Below the pieces are notes generated by a model, which saw only the letters and a program-made list of their open reading frames with translations, had not been told where the DNA came from and did no database searches. A program made the translations under genes and the position numbers. Below, piece after piece: positions 31,011 through 42,640 of a DNA stretch of 64,000 nucleotides (position 1 is its first letter; every line of letters begins with the position of its first letter). Source of the stretch: Blastobasis lacticolella (lineage: Eukaryota > Arthropoda > Insecta > Lepidoptera > Blastobasidae); the NCBI GenBank assembly GCA_905147135.1, contig LR990057.1, forward strand, positions 3,720,001 through 3,784,000, read 5' to 3'.

Positions 31011-32571
31011 AAATATTTATTATTTTATTTTATTTTATTTTATTTTGATGTCTCACAGCGTGCAACAAAGAAAATATACAAAAGCATAACATCGAATAAA
31101 CAATTAGGTGAGACCACAATTAAAATAATATATACGGGGAAATAATAGATACCTACTTATTTAGGTGCTAAGGTAATTAAATCCCTTCCCATTACTCGGG
31201 CCATAATTTATAGAAAGAAATTCGACTTACTTTGTAAATAGATTGACGTTTTCATGTAATAAATAAATATGACGGACAGCATAGCCAAAAAATAAAAAAT
31301 ATGTACTTCATATAACTTGATCCATACATTATATGTAACATGTTAGTAACAATTTGTGTTTTCTATGCCAAACCTACAAACACGCCCAAAATATTTTATT
31401 ACATTGCATAAGCTACTACATTGCAATACCAAGAGAAACACAAAAACCAAACGCAAGACTCAATAACAAAAATCAGTTGAAATCTGAAAGTTTCTTCGCA
31501 AAAACCATTTTATCTCCGGCATCCGAAGTGCGCGGTGTATCTGCCACACGCCGTACTAATGAACAGATGGGCAGATAAAACAGATGTATGGAGCCGATAG
31601 CGCGACAGCGTCCTCTCTGCACGTTTTATTAGTCTGTGGCCGCGTGTAATTGGTCGGCATTATGGCCAGTAAGTTCGGAATTAGGTATTTTATAGGGCCT
31701 TAGAAAATAATAATCGGAGTCCTGTGACGGAGTTCAGATAGGGAGTTCTAGCCTGTATATTTGACTGGTGTGAAATGGTAACAGTAGTGTTTGCAGCTGG
31801 TAAACGAACACAATACAATTATTACAATAATGGCGGCTGAGAAGTATATTAGTAGATGGGTGCTAATGTAAGAAAAACTCGTATGTGGCTCCGTAGGTTT
31901 AATGACAAAAATTTTTGAAAATAAAATGAAGAAATTTCTTTTAAATATTTAAAAAACAGTGTTGTAAGTATTAGACATATACATCACAATACTCGTAATA
32001 CCTACTTTGAATAAGTTACAATTCTAAAACTAAATTCTACATATAATTATTGAAATCCATCCAATCGCCTTGTTACACTCAGAATTACAATTAAAAAATC
32101 GTTTGTATTTTGTTATAAAACTACATCCAAGGAAGTGCGTACTTTGTTACTACTAAACACAAAATAAGTACGAAATGTAAAATGTGCGTGCACCCAAGAG
32201 ATCAACCTATACTTTAACTATAAAAGCTTGCAAAAAATACCCTAATCGAGATGATAAAAATTTATCCGCCATGTTCAATTTCAAAATGGCTCCCAGCCGA
32301 ACGACGAAAGACAAAGGTCAACCGATAGACAAGAGTCAATACACAGTTAACCGTAAAATTGATCGCAAAGTTATCTGATTATGACATTACAGCAACAGTA
32401 ACCTCCCTTTATTAAGCTGAACAAGATGGAGCCCATAATTACCAGTCCAGGTAGGTACGTCTAGCTAATGGCCGCTAGGAGAGTTATGGAGAGTAGACTC
32501 CGCAATTTTAGAATAGAAAGAAAACTGATGAGTTTTTTCTGTAAATAAACAGAAAACAAAAATAGAAATAG
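31011..32571. other. AT-rich DNA with TTTTA repeat
   Basis: 31016-31055 is a (TTTTA)n tract. Otherwise no gene. 31520-31680 is somewhat GC-richer ('cgaagtgcgcggtgtatctg') but has no clear frame. Confidence 0.35.
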
Positions 32572-32755
32572 AAAAATAATATTTAGCACTCCATAGGTAT
32601 ACATAGGTACAATTTATAAGTAACACAAAAATAACTTTTTGGAAAATAACAAAATATCAATTAATATCGACAAATAAAATTTCTGATTACGGACTACAGA
32701 CTTGCAGTAATGCAAAAAGGTCACGGCTCAGCACAGTGGTGCTTTCATCAAATCA
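32572..32755 (-). mobile_element. 5'-truncated copy of the LINE at 11.8 kb (3' UTR)
   Basis: 'tttagcactccataggtata', 'acaatttataagtaacacaa', 'aatgcaaaaaggtcacggct' and 'cagcacagtgg' match 11860-12025 with modest divergence. Only the 3' UTR is present, followed on the low side by an A-rich, partly AGAAAT-like end. Confidence 0.8.
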
Positions 32756-34005
32756 GCGAGGCATATTGTCCGGAAGAGTGAAAATGCTGCGGTGGATATG
32801 TGGCGTAATACGACTTGACTGAGGTACGTATCGAACGTATCCGTAACAATCTTGGCGTGAGAGACATACAGCACCAACCCATCCTATATACGGGTTTTGT
32901 AATTTATTCCTTAACCTATAGCATATTAGTGGTTTAGAATGCACATTATAGAATGTACCATAATGGTAATTATGTAATATTCGAATCGTGTAACGATTTT
33001 ATAACAATTAACATAATCTTGTAAAATATTGGAAAGTAGAAACAAATATGCAGGAAGTTATAGGATTTATAAGGAACCTCAGGAACCCTACAAATCTTTA
33101 GACATGCGAAATTCCAGTACCAGTAAAGTACCGGAACAGTTCAATGTGTAAGAAATAAGTAAAGAGTTAGTCTGTGTACAGCAGTTGACGACTAAGGAGT
33201 TGATGATGGTTATTGGTCCGTGTATCCAACTAGGAAGTTATGCATACGTTACTACAAGCCATAATAAACATGATTAAGAAATATCTTCACTTTACATCGT
33301 TAATCTAGGTAATCTATTATGTGTATGAAGTCATAATCAACTCGTAGGTTTTGACATTTTTGTCGATGATATTACGTATTACGAACTGACGGAAGAAGCA
33401 TGTGGCAGTAAGGTAATAACAAAGGTTGTACTTGTGCGTATGATGCTTTAAATACATCCTATCTTCTACGTAAGTATATCTGAGTATTGCTTCAGTTTAT
33501 TATTAGGTTAAGGCCTGTATAGACTAATGATGGACATTCAGAGGTCTGAATATCCTTTTTTACGAAAATAGTTATTTGAACTGGTGATGATTATCATCAT
33601 CCAAGCGATCAATCAGGGCTTCTGTCAAACAGTCTGTTACTGAGGATGATATTTTCTAGAATCACGATTTACTTATTTATAAAATTTCATTATTTTTGCG
33701 ATAACTATTTGGTGACACATTGGAACGAGTACACGACGTATTTTGAGGGTGACGAGTAAAAAACGTCCTCTTTATATGCTCGATGAATATATGTGTGTGT
33801 GAATTTCGCCAATCTGTAATGGACTGGCGACCGATGGACTGCCCCTAGCTAATTTTTTTTGAAGTTTGTAGAAGCCGGAAGTACGCCGTGGTACAAGTCT
33901 GGACAGTTGCTCTGAATACGTCATCGTTTACCCCGTTTACCCTCACCGTAGCTATCTTCTAAAATACGATGAAACCTTTTTGTACCTTCACGGCACAGCA
34001 TTAGC
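32756..34005. other. Non-coding DNA
   Basis: No gene or named repeat recognised. Confidence 0.35.
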
Positions 34006-34751
34006 TATATTTAGCTGTCATAGCTAGGACGTGCGAAAATCACCCCCGCGGCGACATCAGCCAACATGTCTTCATGCCAATTTGCGACAATTTCACACAA
34101 TCAACCGGCTGTGTCAACAACGTCGCAACGCACGCTACCCGAATTCCAAAATTCTTCGGGCTCCCATCTGAGTGCGGAGTTCGTTCAACCCGAATTGAGG
34201 CGATGCGACCGCGCTACATGACATCCGAATCATAAGAAGTCATTACGCATCCAAGCGTTGCGAGCGCACCCTAATTTCTTTGCCGAAACTCCCATATACC
34301 ATGTTTACCGAGGCATTTTTTGATAACGCTCCCCCATCCGAATATCAATCTTAACTTCTCAACATTAAGACTCAATTTCGCTTATACAACAAACAAGACA
34401 ATCACTCACATATCGAATCATCCGCCAAAGAAAACTCGACTTAAACCCCGAAGCTTTAAAGTAGGTTATAGTACACCCAGCGAGAGTCAACAAAAACACA
34501 CGCGCGCCAGAAAAAACCGGGCATCTTTTTGCGTCATGCCCGCTCCCCCTAAGCTGAGGGTGTGGGGGGGAAGAAAAATCCGCGTCGGGGGCGGCCCACC
34601 CCCGGTAGTTTTTCGTTGGAATCACGCGTCCAGGACACGGTGCGGTATTGATTTTCTCACACGGTTCCCTTTTCAGGTGGGCACGGTTTTTGAGGATGTG
34701 TTGTTTGCTACGCGGCTGAGCGGCGCCGATAAGCCGTGCTTTATTACCTAG
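34006..34751 (+). other. GC-richer island with possible terminal exon
   Basis: Locally GC-rich compared with its surroundings, with 'gtgggggggaagaaaaatcc' and several CG-containing stretches, and no match to the repeat families seen here. A plus frame is open from 34320 to 34751. Within it 'cacggttcccttttcag' at 34660-34676 is a good splice acceptor, followed by 24 codons ('VGTVFEDVLFATRLSGADK' ...) and a stop at 34749. The product is not recognised; it may equally be a regulatory island. Confidence 0.3.
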
Positions 34752-35582
34752 TGTAAATGGGGCCTTACTCTTGAGTGTGTAGTAACTTTCTGTAACAAAA
34801 GGACGGAGAATTAGAATCTTAATAATCCTACTAAACGTTATGTTATAAACGCGAAAGTTTGGTGTATGGTTGGATATCTAATAGGTATCCAAGGAAAGAA
34901 AGAGCACTAAAATTAAGGCAAAAGTTTTAATACAATTTTGCAGCGTTGAAGCGGATTAGACGAAATTTGGCTCGGAGATAGCTTGATCCGTAGAATATAG
35001 CTTACTGTTTTATCTAAAATTATGTGTTAGAATAGTTACGAAGTCAAGCTAAAGAATAATAGGTACAGATAATGTATTTCTCTCATTTTTCAACACCCTT
35101 TTCAACAAACAACTTAAAATTACAATTCAGGTACACCTTGAATCTATACTTGTCTATTTGATTTTTATCGAACTAATAGTATGTGTGTACAATGCTATAG
35201 ATACCAATAATATGATGTAGGTAATACGTAATATGAAGGAGGTAGTATAGTATGGATAGGTATTGAAACAAAAACAAATTGTAACAACATTGTAAAAATG
35301 AGGATAGGTATCCATCCTTGGATGCTCTGTGTGATTGTGTCATCAAGTCACGAATGAGTGGATCATACAACCTAAGTCCATTTAAATATGCGCGTGACTC
35401 ATAGACTACAATGTTGAGTTCATTCCATTACTACATATCATTCCTTATTATTCCATTCCATTTGTCTTTATTTATAGGCACACATGGATTACATGTTAAA
35501 AAATCTTACAATGACAGCATCTACGATCAGGGCCTATTTCGTCCGATTTTATTGACGACCATCAGGATTTTCAACATTCATC
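34752..35582. other. AT-rich non-coding DNA
   Basis: Nothing recognised. Confidence 0.35.
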
Positions 35583-35665
35583 ACCACCATCATCATCCTA
35601 GCAGATGATCGCCGCTCCTGCCAGTTTTCGCTTTCCTATTTTTCATTCTCCACTTCGCTCGCTCT
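35583..35665 (-). repeat. (CAT)n-headed dispersed repeat, minus
   Basis: 'caccaccatcatcatcctag' then 'cgctcctgccagttttcgct' and 'ctccacttcgctcgctc', paralleling 4313-4470. Confidence 0.5.
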
Positions 35666-35834
35666 TTACAGATTTTGAACAAAGCAAGTGAGTAAAGTAC
35701 GTAAGTAGTTTTTTTAAGTACCTATCTTACTATCAAATAGAGATAGCTTCAGAGATCTCTTTGCAAATCAATGTTATACCTCTTTATTTTTCTTTATTGA
35801 GCACAGCACATAAGTACCTACTGCGATTTATATT

Positions 35835-35895
35835 ATATATTTATTTATTAAATCTTCATGCACAAAATAGTACAAAGGCGGTCTTAAAGCTAAAA
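35835..35895 (-). mobile_element. Repeat M fragment, minus
   Basis: 'atttatttattaaatcttca', 'gcacaaaatagtacaaaggc' and 'ggtcttaaagct' match the LINE-like 3' end at 30.38 and 36.50 kb. Confidence 0.45.
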
Positions 35896-36139
35896 TAGCC
35901 TTGTTGATGTCGCAAAACTTCGTCATAATATATCCTAAACTGTCGATCCGATTAACTACCATATTAAAATGCCTTGAAAATAAAAGAAGTCGTATCGAAA
36001 TCAGTCCAGCCGATAGGGAGATACGATGTCACAGACAGATTTACACGACAACCCCTATTCTTTCGTCGGGGGCTCAAAACAAAGGGGTCCTCGCCTGTCG
36101 CTGATTCGGCTATCCATACGAGTGTCAGAGGTTATGTAT

Positions 36140-36400
36140 ATGTATTAATGAGGAGTCCGCCTTACCATCTAACCCTTAAGTACCATCTTAACTATTTCTG
36201 CCGTCAAGCAACAATAATAAGTAATAAATTTTTTATTTATTTTGTCGATATTGCTTGCATTGTTGTGTTCCGGCTTGAAGGATAAGGTAGCCAGCGCAAT
36301 TGCAGGCATGAGTCGTTTCATCTTAGTCCTCACAGTGACAACGCATGAATCGTAGTTGTTATGGGCGACAGTTACCGCTTGCCATCAAGGGTATCTGCTC
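36140..36400 (+). repeat. Repeat D, near full-length, plus
   Basis: 'aggagtccgcctta', 'ttctgccgtcaagcaacaat', 'gttccggcttgaaggataag', 'gccagcgcaattgcaggcat', 'ttagtcctcacagtgacaac', 'gggcgacagttaccgcttgc'. Includes an AT-rich internal expansion near 36210-36250. Confidence 0.7.
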
Positions 36401-36499
36401 ATTTAACTGCTTAGCTTAAAAAAATAAACCTTACGGAAAAAAAGTTCCCTAAATTATAGCGAAACCGCATCAAAATCCGTTGCATGGCTTAGGAGGAGT

Positions 36500-36625
36500 T
36501 TTATTTATTTATTTATTTAAACTTAAGCACATATTACATACAATGGCGGACTTAAAGCTTCATAGCTCTCTCTACCAGTCAACCGGAGAGTTGATAGTAA
36601 GAAATATTACAGGGCGGTGCAGGAT
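36500..36625 (-). mobile_element. Repeat M, longer copy, minus
   Basis: 'tatttatttatttaaactta', 'acaatggcggacttaaagct' and 'ctctctaccagtcaaccgga' recall a common lepidopteran LINE 3' end in reverse orientation. Confidence 0.5.
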
Positions 36626-36744
36626 AATTGACAAAAATATTGGTGAATTCATTAACTCTAAGTACTTATGTATAAGCAAATTTGACATAAATTAAAAAAC
36701 CAAGCTGGAGTTAGTGTATATACACTCAAACAGACGCGGGATAC

Positions 36745-37010
36745 GACATTATTTTTAACCTCCGACGCAAAAGAGGCGTGTTATAACATTGACGTGTGTA
36801 TCAGAGATCTCTGGGGGAGGCCTATGCCCAGGGCGTCTTCTGGCTGATATGATGATCTGTGGATCTGTGGATCTGTGTATGTGTGTGTCATTCTGTAACA
36901 TCGTAGCTCCTTAACAGATAGAACGATTTCGATTTTGGGGTGTTTAGACGATTTTCTGTCGGCGGTCATTGCGGTGACGGCAGACGTTGTTTCGGCTACT
37001 GGATTTTAAT
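36745..37010 (+). repeat. Repeat P with nested LINE end
   Basis: 'ttaacctccgacgcaaaaga' starts a family also at 49508-49745. It is interrupted at about 36795-36855 by 'gatctctgggggaggcctat' and 'ctgatatgatgat', the RTE-like LINE 3' end seen at 26.93 kb, then a 'gatctgtg' triplication, before 'catcgtagctccttaacaga' resumes repeat P. Confidence 0.6.
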
Positions 37011-37193
37011 ATATGCTAGTCGGCTCCATTCTCTCTGCAGCTGTACTACCGCTGGTTCTCAATGGCATGTTCTTGGATGCCAGCACCGGAAGCGGAGGCA
37101 TTCCTACAATTCAACGTACAAAGCCGGGCTTATTTAGTGAGAGCTCTTATAGTCAACCTGACATTTTATGAAACGAATCGTAAATACTAATAA

Positions 37194-37490
37194 TCTTGGC
37201 GTTAATGTCCCGTTTGTGTCACGCTCACAGGGTTGGGGTCCGCCATGACCTTGGTCCAGGATTTGGCAGAACTAGCCGATGCGCATTGTTTACCGCCCAA
37301 ATTTTACCAATGGAGTTTATGTTCTTCATTCAAGCGACTGAATGTGTGATGACCCAATCTGGTCACTTTCCCCTTTTAGCAGGGTCACGGACATCAGATG
37401 CCAGTCGCACCACTGTGATTACCTGATCTGCCAAATCCTAGATCATGGTCAATGTGAACCCCGGGCTCTCGCGCGCACACACAACCGATA
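37194..37490. mobile_element. Opposed SINE-B pair
   Basis: 37194-37275 is minus ('cttggcgttaatgtcccgtt', 'ttggtccaggatttggcaga'). 37325-37490 is plus ('gcgactgaatgtgtgatgac', 'gcagggtcacggacatcaga', 'gattacctgatctgccaaat'). The two copies share about 80 bp of complementary sequence. SINE-A follows directly. Confidence 0.7.
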
Positions 37491-37494
37491 TAAA

Positions 37495-37750
37495 TATAAT
37501 ATAATATAAATATTCGTGGACAAATTCACACAGCGCCATCTAGCCCCAAACTAAACAAAGCTTGTACTATGGGTGCTAGATTACTGATATACTACTTCAA
37601 TACTTTTTTTTTAATACATACTTATTATACATAGAACACCCAGACCCGTAACAGAAATTAAAATTCATCATTTCAATTTCTGTCCGGCCGGGAATCGAAT
37701 CCGGAACCTCTTGCGTGGCAGATGTTGACCATTGAACCACACATATCGTC
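37495..37750 (-). mobile_element. SINE-A, complete, minus
   Basis: B box read on the minus strand is 'ggattcgattccc' (complement at 37689-37701). The body matches 11153-11410 closely and the tail is ATATTTATATT-rich. It differs from the 11-kb copy by a small deletion beside the B box. Confidence 0.85.
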
Positions 37751-39070
37751 ATAATAATTACTGTTATTTTATTGAGTTCGTAATTTAATTTATACTTTCC
37801 TGCAACCCATCTGCACCCAGAACAAACTGGTTCCCACAAAATCTGTTCGCAAATATTATGCAAATACGTCAAAGGTGTTGAAGATTACCATCTTATTATG
37901 ATTCGGCGATTCGTTCCGGGCACTCGTTTGTTTGTCTGCGTTTAGTGACGGCCCGGTGTGGTGTCACCTTTAGTTGGCAAGGACGAATTTGTTTTGAATC
38001 GGTTGGGGTACTGATTTTTTTATTTCGTTTTGGGATTGTTAATTGGTTGGTTAGATGTTTTGTTTGGGTAATTAATTAATTATTTTGTAAAACATGTGAA
38101 GAATATGTTTATTGCATTAGTTAAGAAGATAACGTCGTTTTAAAGTAAGTTGACGTCATACGACTTATGTATAGTCTGGCAAAAATTTGAAATGAAACTA
38201 CTGAATTTACAACTATGAATTTCTGTCAAACTGTGTGCTTCTACCGCCAAGCGGAGTTCGCGTTTTGACAACTTGAGCTATTCGCTGTAAGTATACGTAC
38301 TGTATACTGTCTCGACTCATCGTTCATCGTCCCGGTCAATCCCGACTTTTATCAGCGGTCAGTTTCCTACTCCCATCCTCCTCTTTTTCCGGTCTTCCTT
38401 CAGCATCATCACGTCATCTTGTACATGATGTTAAAAGTTATTTTCGGTCGGCTGTTCACTCGACACTCGACATCTCGACTGCATGTGACTCACAATATGA
38501 ATGCAAACACATACGAGATTTAATAAAAATACGCTATTTAATTTTCATACTGCTATTACTAATTTTACAGCATCCTTTACAAGATAGCAACCCTGGTATG
38601 CAATTTCAAGCTTTATCGTCAAGAGATAAGGTTCAATTCGCAATGCAGCAAACGCCGCCGGTGTACAAAGCGAACGCCACACGGGGACACAAAAAGGCGC
38701 GCTTTTTGTTTCGACCCGGCGATTTTGTTTTCGAAATTTAAATATTTTATACAAAGTGACAATAGACAAAACCGGTACTTGTAACTGTAAAAAATTAAAT
38801 ATAAAAATTATGACGGTTGCCCCTTTGTCTCGTAATTTATGCAAATGCTGAGCGGATGTGACGATACGGAAGTTGTTGCTGATTTTTTTATTTTTACTTT
38901 TTTTCTGTGTGGCGTGGAGAGCGGTGTTCGGCTGGCGGGAATTTGTCATCCGATCTAGACTGATCAAATCCGGCCAGACATCGTGGATTTTCGTGGACTT
39001 TGGGTTTGGTTTGGCTGTGGAGGTTCGTAGATGGATTGAGTAGCCATAACGTCAATAAATTGGCGTTTTA
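37751..39070. other. Non-coding DNA
   Basis: No gene recognised. Somewhat GC-richer patches at 38640-38720 and 38895-38990 lack repeats or supported exons. Confidence 0.35.
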
Positions 39071-39266
39071 TGTATACATAGTATAAAACAAAGTCGCTTC
39101 CCGCCGTCTGTCCCTATGTATCTATGTACGCTTAAATCTTTTAAACTACTCAACCGATTTTAATGCGCTTTTCAACAATAGATAGAGTGATTCACGAGGA
39201 CAGTTTATAAGCAAGAAAAAAGGTAAGAAGGTGTACGCGAACGAAGTTGAGCCGGGTCCACTAGTT
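39071..39266 (-). repeat. Repeat F copy, minus
   Basis: Full-length reverse copy from 'catagtataaaacaaagtcg' to 'gccgggtccactagt'. Confidence 0.75.
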
Positions 39267-39482
39267 ATCACTATTCATTTTTATAACTGAATAGTTATTC
39301 AATAGGACCTAGGCAAACTACAATGTTGTTTACAGCCAACGAACAACTTTCTAATAGTCACGTCTTTTACCTATTTCAATGGTAAAAAGACCACCATTAA
39401 AGTTTCAAAGAGCAAGTGAAACATTGTCTCTGGGACAGGGTTGGATTAAGGAGTAAGTATATTCTTATTTTGAGAGACTTAT

Positions 39483-39615
39483 CAGGTGGTAGGGCTTTGT
39501 CAAGCATAAAGAGTCCGCCTGTTTGAGTACCACCGCCATAACTAGGTTATAATGGTATTGTTGTATTTCAGTATGAAGAATAAGGTAACCAGCTCAATTA
39601 CAGGCAATTGCCGTG
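39483..39615 (+). repeat. Repeat D fragment, plus
   Basis: 'caggtggtagggctttgtca', 'aagagtccgcctgtttgagt', 'ccaccgccat', 'ggtaaccagctcaattacag'. The distal half is missing. Confidence 0.6.
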
Positions 39616-41321
39616 TTAGGCCTCACCTCATGCACCTGTTGTTTTTTGTTACCTGAAATATTAATGCATAAATCGATCTAGTAAACATAGAGTCGTATGC
39701 CATTGTGTATTAGCGTTTGCACCAATTAAATTCGAAAATGACATAATCATACTTAGCGTAAATAATAGCTATAAAGCATTGTAATGTATTTTAGTAAATT
39801 AAAAAATAATCATATGTTAGGAGTGGACACAATATTAGAGTAATATCCGTCTGTGGCATTGCTATAGTAACTGCTTGGGCAAATAAACTCGATTACGTAA
39901 AACAGTTATCATTCCCATTACTATTACTGAGCCTATCACTTCCACAGCCTGTCTGGACCATCAATGCAATTTAAAGACGTCGAATTGTAAAAAATCGTGG
40001 TAATTACCCCCGTCCTGAGTACGCCCCTGTGCCCACTGTTGAAGACAATATTTTCAGCACTTATTCACGAACGATTAACCTGCGTTACAGTGTCTCCGAG
40101 GACAATTTATTTTCATCTGCTTTTGTTGTGCCGGCTCCCTTAAGCGAAGGATAAAGATGTCTCCGTGAAAAAGTAGATATCCCAACCATTATTCGGATCT
40201 GCAGTGTGTTTTGGTCGTGTTTTATACTGTTTGAATGCTGAAATAAGGGTGTATTACGGATTTTAGTTGTTTAACCACAATATCAGCAGATAAGTAAATG
40301 AATGAATTGTCTGCTGAGCTTCTATCTAGAAAGGAAAATCAAAATCACATGTTCCACCATAATTAAAATAAACTTAATATTTCGCGGCTGAATTTGCACT
40401 ACCAAAGTATTAATTATTCTCTGAGACCTAAATCACAGGAATCTAAAAATAATCGACTTATTTGCTTTTTTGATTTCTGTAACCTATTTAAAATAGTGGA
40501 GGGTGTAGTTTCGTCTACACTTGGCGGGTTGAAGATGGCAATGGCGAAATACTCTGGGTCTTTCTGGTCCACACACGTCTTACCTGGTCTGACACAAACG
40601 TTTTCTTGTACGATATTATATGCTACAATATTATGTCGTAAACCACACATTTGGTTGGAAGAGACATCTTGAGGGGATAAATTAGTTATCACAATAGAAA
40701 ATAATACTTTCACTCACTTTTAATAATACTTTTTTTATTATTAAGATGGAAATCTTAAAAGGATAAACTGAAAACAATGTTTACAATAAAAAATATTTAA
40801 AAGCATAAAAATGCCAGAGTAATCAATATACGTCGACCACATTAAACCCCCATTAATAAGTCAATATTTTAAATTACATACACAAAACATGTTCGATTGT
40901 CAATGAATAAAAATAATAGTTAATTTATTCCTGCCCAATTTTATTATCTGTGAACTGTGTGCAATGACAATTGTTTTTTTTTTGCCATTGCGATGCTTGA
41001 ACACTCCGCCGTATTTTGTAATAAAAGCTATTGTTATTTAAAAATAACAATTAATCTTGTGTTCGCTCTTCATAATAAGTGCAAGTATCTCTAGTGTTTT
41101 AATTTATGCAACTATAATTCATTGATGTCAATCGAATATTTTTAGTTGAAGTCCGTCCCTGTGATAAATTGTTTGTTTTCTAGCTCTCATATTTTTTTTT
41201 TTTTTTCATCCATGTATAGTCATAACGAAATGTAAATTGAAAATTTAAGTAGCAGTAGGAACTTAAAAGCCATACGATAACTAAAAATAGTCATGGATGT
41301 ACATGAAGAATTCGAATAGAT
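39616..41321. other. AT-rich gene-free DNA
   Basis: No named repeat and no convincing gene. A homopolymer T run lies at 41191-41206. Confidence 0.35.
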
Positions 41322-41360
41322 TATATAAACTCCACATAGTAGTTAATTTAGTTTTCAGTT
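41322..41360 (+). promoter_or_regulatory. Possible TATA + initiator core promoter
   Basis: 'tatataaa' at 41322-41329 is followed 33-35 bp later by the arthropod initiator 'tcagtt' (41355-41360, presumed start A at 41357). An open frame on the plus strand (41367-41579) follows but has no early ATG. This could be a host promoter, a retroelement promoter or chance. Confidence 0.3.
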
Positions 41361-41675
41361 AGTCGAGTGCAGACATTGTTAACATTTAGAAGAGGTACCA
41401 AGTCCAACACAACTGCAAACGTGGGAACAGATAGCAAAGCTAAACATCTATCAACTCCACACAAAGCCCAGCATACATTACACAACCATAAAACTCTAAA
41501 TATGACAAGAGAACGAAAATATTTGAACTCATTACGCATACAAACACCGTGTGCACGCATCGACAGCCAAAATCAATAATCAAAATAGCCTTTATGCCGT
41601 GTGTGAAAAGTTAAAGTATTCCATACTCGATAAAATGGATTGGGGCATCTTACAAAAACATAAAAGTAATAGACA

Positions 41676-41790
41676 TGCAAAATAGATCTCATGCACCTCC
41701 GTACCAGCATTCGATATTCGAAATTCAAATTAGGCGCCATTCTCTAGTACATCCGGACGAGCAATTTTGACACTTGGAAGAATGAACCCC
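41676..41790 (+). repeat. Left arm of a distant inverted pair
   Basis: 'atgcaaaatagat', 'catgcacctccgtacca', 'aggcgccattctct' and 'gcaattttgacacttg' are matched in reverse complement at 44508-44652 at roughly three-quarters identity. Confidence 0.65.
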
Positions 41791-42439
41791 TTTTTCTTTT
41801 TTTCTTTATTCAAATTCGGCCGCCTTTACGGCCAGTACTGGATCTTTCGGATGGATTTGAATATCATAGATAAAAGGAGTTTTTTCTCAAATGCTAATGT
41901 ATTCATGGATTTTGGTGGAAGCGTGGGAAACGCTGGAGATGGTTTGGTGAGAATATCGTCATTGTAATGCGCTTAAACGATAGGGTTGGCTGTTATGGAA
42001 AGCTGTGACAACATTGGCTGTAATATGCTAATTTATCGATTGGTGAGGTGTATTGAGTATCTACCAACTTTGAGATAAGTTTGTAAATCATAATGCCAGA
42101 TTTCCGAAATCAGTTTGAGTATTATATTAAAATTTAAATACTGATTAGTGTAAGTACCTATATAAAACTAAATTTCTTTGTAATTCTTTCATATTTTTTT
42201 AAGATTCAATGCCAAGTTAATTAGTTATCGAGAGAAGTAAAGTTAGTATCAGTTTACAGACAAGATGTCAGTTTAATCTACCGCCATCTTCCTTTCGCAT
42301 ATTTAACATGTTCATCTCCTTCTTTCAACGACATCCATTTTCATCGCAAACACATTTTCAAAGAAATTATTCTTTACTACGAGTACCACCAATAAAATTA
42401 ACTTAGACTCGAACCATCAGCAAGCGAACAAAAACGGTT
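41791..42439. other. AT-rich non-coding DNA
   Basis: Nothing recognised. Confidence 0.3.
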
Positions 42440-42640
42440 GGCAAAGTTTCCAATAATTAACCCTTTCTCCGTCGCGCATAGCCGCCGGTGTAACGTCCCC
42501 GCGACAACGTCTTCAACCCTTCGGCGGCCATTCAAATTCAAATGACGTCCCCCCGAGTCGCAGGTGCAGTGTTTTGAAAGAATTTCCGCTCGCGACGACG
42601 GCGACCAACATTAGCTTTACCGCACTCTGTTTTAAATTAT
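42440..42640. other. GC-rich island
   Basis: CG-rich patch ('cgcgcatagccgccggtg', 'cgctcgcgacgacggcgacc') with one TGACGT motif, in otherwise AT-rich DNA. It matches no repeat family seen in this window and has no strong frame. Possible regulatory or conserved non-coding element. Confidence 0.3.

Noticed and set aside
38545..38967. 140-codon minus-strand frame
   Set aside because: AT-rich, no motif, and no splice support; GC-richer pieces within it do not extend the frame in a gene-like way.
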